From positions 1-64,000 of the forward strand of contig NZ_CAMFKO010000001.1 in the NCBI RefSeq assembly GCF_945957265.1: a stretch of 64,000 bases of DNA, given 5' to 3'. The notes beneath the pieces were generated by a model that was not told where the DNA came from, did no database searches, and saw nothing but the letters and a program-made list of their open reading frames with translations. The DNA comes from an uncultured Dechloromonas sp. (GTDB lineage Bacteria > Pseudomonadota > Gammaproteobacteria > Burkholderiales > Rhodocyclaceae). Both the position numbers and the translations under genes were made by a program. Positions within the stretch are counted from its first letter, which is position 1; every line of letters begins with the position of its first letter. Positions 62,686 to 64,000 of the stretch are shown here, piece after piece.

Positions 62686-63970
62686 CGATGACCCTGACCT
62701 TCAGGAAATCGCCCGGCTGGGCGTCGAAATGCCCGTCGAGATAGACCAGGCCGTCGATTTCCGGCGCATCGGCCTTGGAACGGGCGATCGTGCCCTCCTC
62801 GTCCACCTCGTCGACCAGCACGTCGATGACGGTGTCGATCTTGGCGGCCAGCTTCTCGGCGGAAATGTCTTCCTGCACCTGCATCAGCCAGCGCCGGCGA
62901 TCCTCGCGCACGTCTTCCGGCAGCAGCAGGCCGAGGTCGTTGGCGACCGCGCCTTCGACCGGCGAGTAGGCGAAGGCGCCGACGCGGTCGAGGCGGGCAT
63001 CCTCGAGGAACTGGATGAGCTGGTCGAAATCCTCCTCGGTTTCGCCGGGGAAGCCGGTGATGAAGGTCGAGCGGATGACGATTTCCGGGCAGATCTCGCG
63101 CCACTTGCGGATGCGCTCCAGCGTGTTCTCGGCCGAGGCCGGGCGCTTCATGGCCTTGAGGATCTTCGGGCTGGCGTGCTGGAAGGGCACGTCGAGGTAA
63201 GGCAGGATCTTGCCCTCGGCCATCAGCGGAATGACGTCGTCGACCGAGGGGTAGGGATAGACGTAGTGCAGGCGGACCCAGATGCCGAACTGCGCCATCG
63301 CCTCGCACAATTCCTTGAGGCGGGTCTTGACCGGCTTGCCGCCCCAGAAGGCGGTGCGGTATTTGACGTCGACGCCGTAGGCCGAGGTGTCCTGCGAGAT
63401 GACCAGCAGTTCCTTGACGCCGGCGCGGGCGAGGTTCTCGGCTTCGGCCAGCACGTCGCCGACCGGGCGCGAGACCAGCGAGCCGCGCAGCGACGGGATG
63501 ATGCAGAAGGTGCAGCTGTGGTTGCAGCCTTCGGAAATCTTCAGGTAGGCGTAGTGGTCCGGCGTCAGGCGCACGCCCTGCGGCGGCACGAGGTCGGTAT
63601 AGGGATCGTGCGGCTTGGGCAGGTGCTGGTGCACGTAGCCCATCACCTCGTCGGCGGCATGCGGGCCGGTGACGGCGAGCACGGACGGGTGCGTGCTCTG
63701 CACGATGTCGCCCTTGGCGCCCAGGCAGCCGGTGACGATGACCTTGCCGTTTTCGTTGAGCGCCTCGCCGATGGCGTCGAGCGACTCTTCCACCGCGGCG
63801 TCGATGAAGCCGCAGGTGTTGACGATGACCAGGTCGGCGTCGTCGTAGTTGGGCGACAGGTTGTAGCCTTCGGCGCGCAACTTGGTGAGGATGCGTTCGG
63901 TGTCGGAACCGGCCTTCGGGCAGCCGAGCGATACGATGCCGACGGTCGGCACTTTGAGTTCAGTAGTCAT
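62648..63970 (-). CDS. rimO: Ribosomal protein S12 methylthiotransferase RimO
   Basis: 440 residues. RimO adds a methylthio group to an Asp of ribosomal protein S12 using two iron-sulfur clusters. The N-terminal MTTase domain has Cys in [20 protein letters not shown] and VTGCLGAKG. The radical SAM motif is [16 protein letters not shown] (~148). A TRAM domain ends the protein. SLGCPKA and [10 protein letters not shown] separate it from MiaB. Near the right edge of the window but complete. Confidence 0.97.
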   Translation of the reverse strand: MTTELKVPTVGIVSLGCPKAGSDTERILTKLRAEGYNLSPNYDDADLVIVNTCGFIDAAVEESLDAIGEALNENGKVIVTGCLGAKGDIVQSTHPSVLAVTGPHAADEVMGYVHQHLPKPHDPYTDLVPPQGVRLTPDHYAYLKISEGCNHSCTFCIIPSLRGSLVSRPVGDVLAEAENLARAGVKELLVISQDTSAYGVDVKYRTAFWGGKPVKTRLKELCEAMAQFGIWVRLHYVYPYPSVDDVIPLMAEGKILPYLDVPFQHASPKILKAMKRPASAENTLERIRKWREICPEIVIRSTFITGFPGETEEDFDQLIQFLEDARLDRVGAFAYSPVEGAVANDLGLLLPEDVREDRRRWLMQVQEDISAEKLAAKIDTVIDVLVDEVDEEGTIARSKADAPEIDGLVYLDGHFDAQPGDFLKVRVIDADHHDLYAQLA

Positions 63971-64000
63971 GCGATAAAACCTTGTCCGGCGTCGCCGGCG

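Overview
The window is high-GC chromosomal DNA of a betaproteobacterium. Gene order and protein character point to the Rhodocyclales (a Dechloromonas/Azonexus-like organism). The evidence is the thrS-infC-rpmI-rplT-pheS-pheT-ihfA-merR operon, Rhodocyclales-style DUF3460, DUF2189 and DUF1684 proteins, hopanoid (hpnCDE) and PQQ genes side by side, and fliW. The genus is an inference from gene content, not from a database search.

Positions 1-7000 are an accessory island with lower GC and different codon use. It holds a tyrosine recombinase, an XRE-type regulator, a small unknown gene, an HNH endonuclease, a chimeric remnant (helicase middle joined to the tail of an SMC-like ATPase), four 22-bp tandem repeats, a small ribbon-helix-helix-like protein and an unknown partner gene. 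It ends at the 3' end of a tRNA-Pro gene beside several TGGCCCCCA-type repeats. It looks like an integrated element carrying a decayed defence module.

Positions 7000-14700 are the core translation operon, all on the minus strand: thrS, infC (AUC start), rpmI, rplT, pheS, pheT, ihfA and a merR-type gene, with tRNA-Val upstream. Positions 14700-18000 hold a small membrane protein, slyX, a DHH phosphoesterase, a hipBA toxin-antitoxin pair with a paired operator, and tRNA-Leu.

Positions 18000-24300 form a metabolic block on the plus strand: hpnC, hpnD and hpnE (squalene for hopanoids), then pqqA, B, C, D and E. Positions 24300-38600 carry a hybrid histidine kinase, an orphan branched-chain-type substrate-binding protein, a ybbA-type ATPase with tesA, mnmH, a methyltransferase, a Pat-type protein acetyltransferase, glutamate dehydrogenase, a class V aminotransferase and small conserved proteins.

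Positions 38600-50700 carry clpB, a chemoreceptor, a PhnD-like protein, moaE, prfC, membrane and sugar-phosphate genes, a probable PilZ-like protein and rlmJ. Positions 50700-64000 carry a MazG-like pyrophosphohydrolase, a dicarboxylate symporter, a gamma carbonic anhydrase, fliW, tex, small secreted or membrane proteins, a candidate structured RNA, an arsC-like/hslO/histidine kinase run with overlapping starts and stops, a glcD-type flavoprotein and rimO. The most interesting points are the chimeric defence gene with its flanking repeats, the hipBA operators, the Hsp33 that lacks half its zinc cysteines, a palindrome before pqqA, and a structured intergenic region at 58391-58495.
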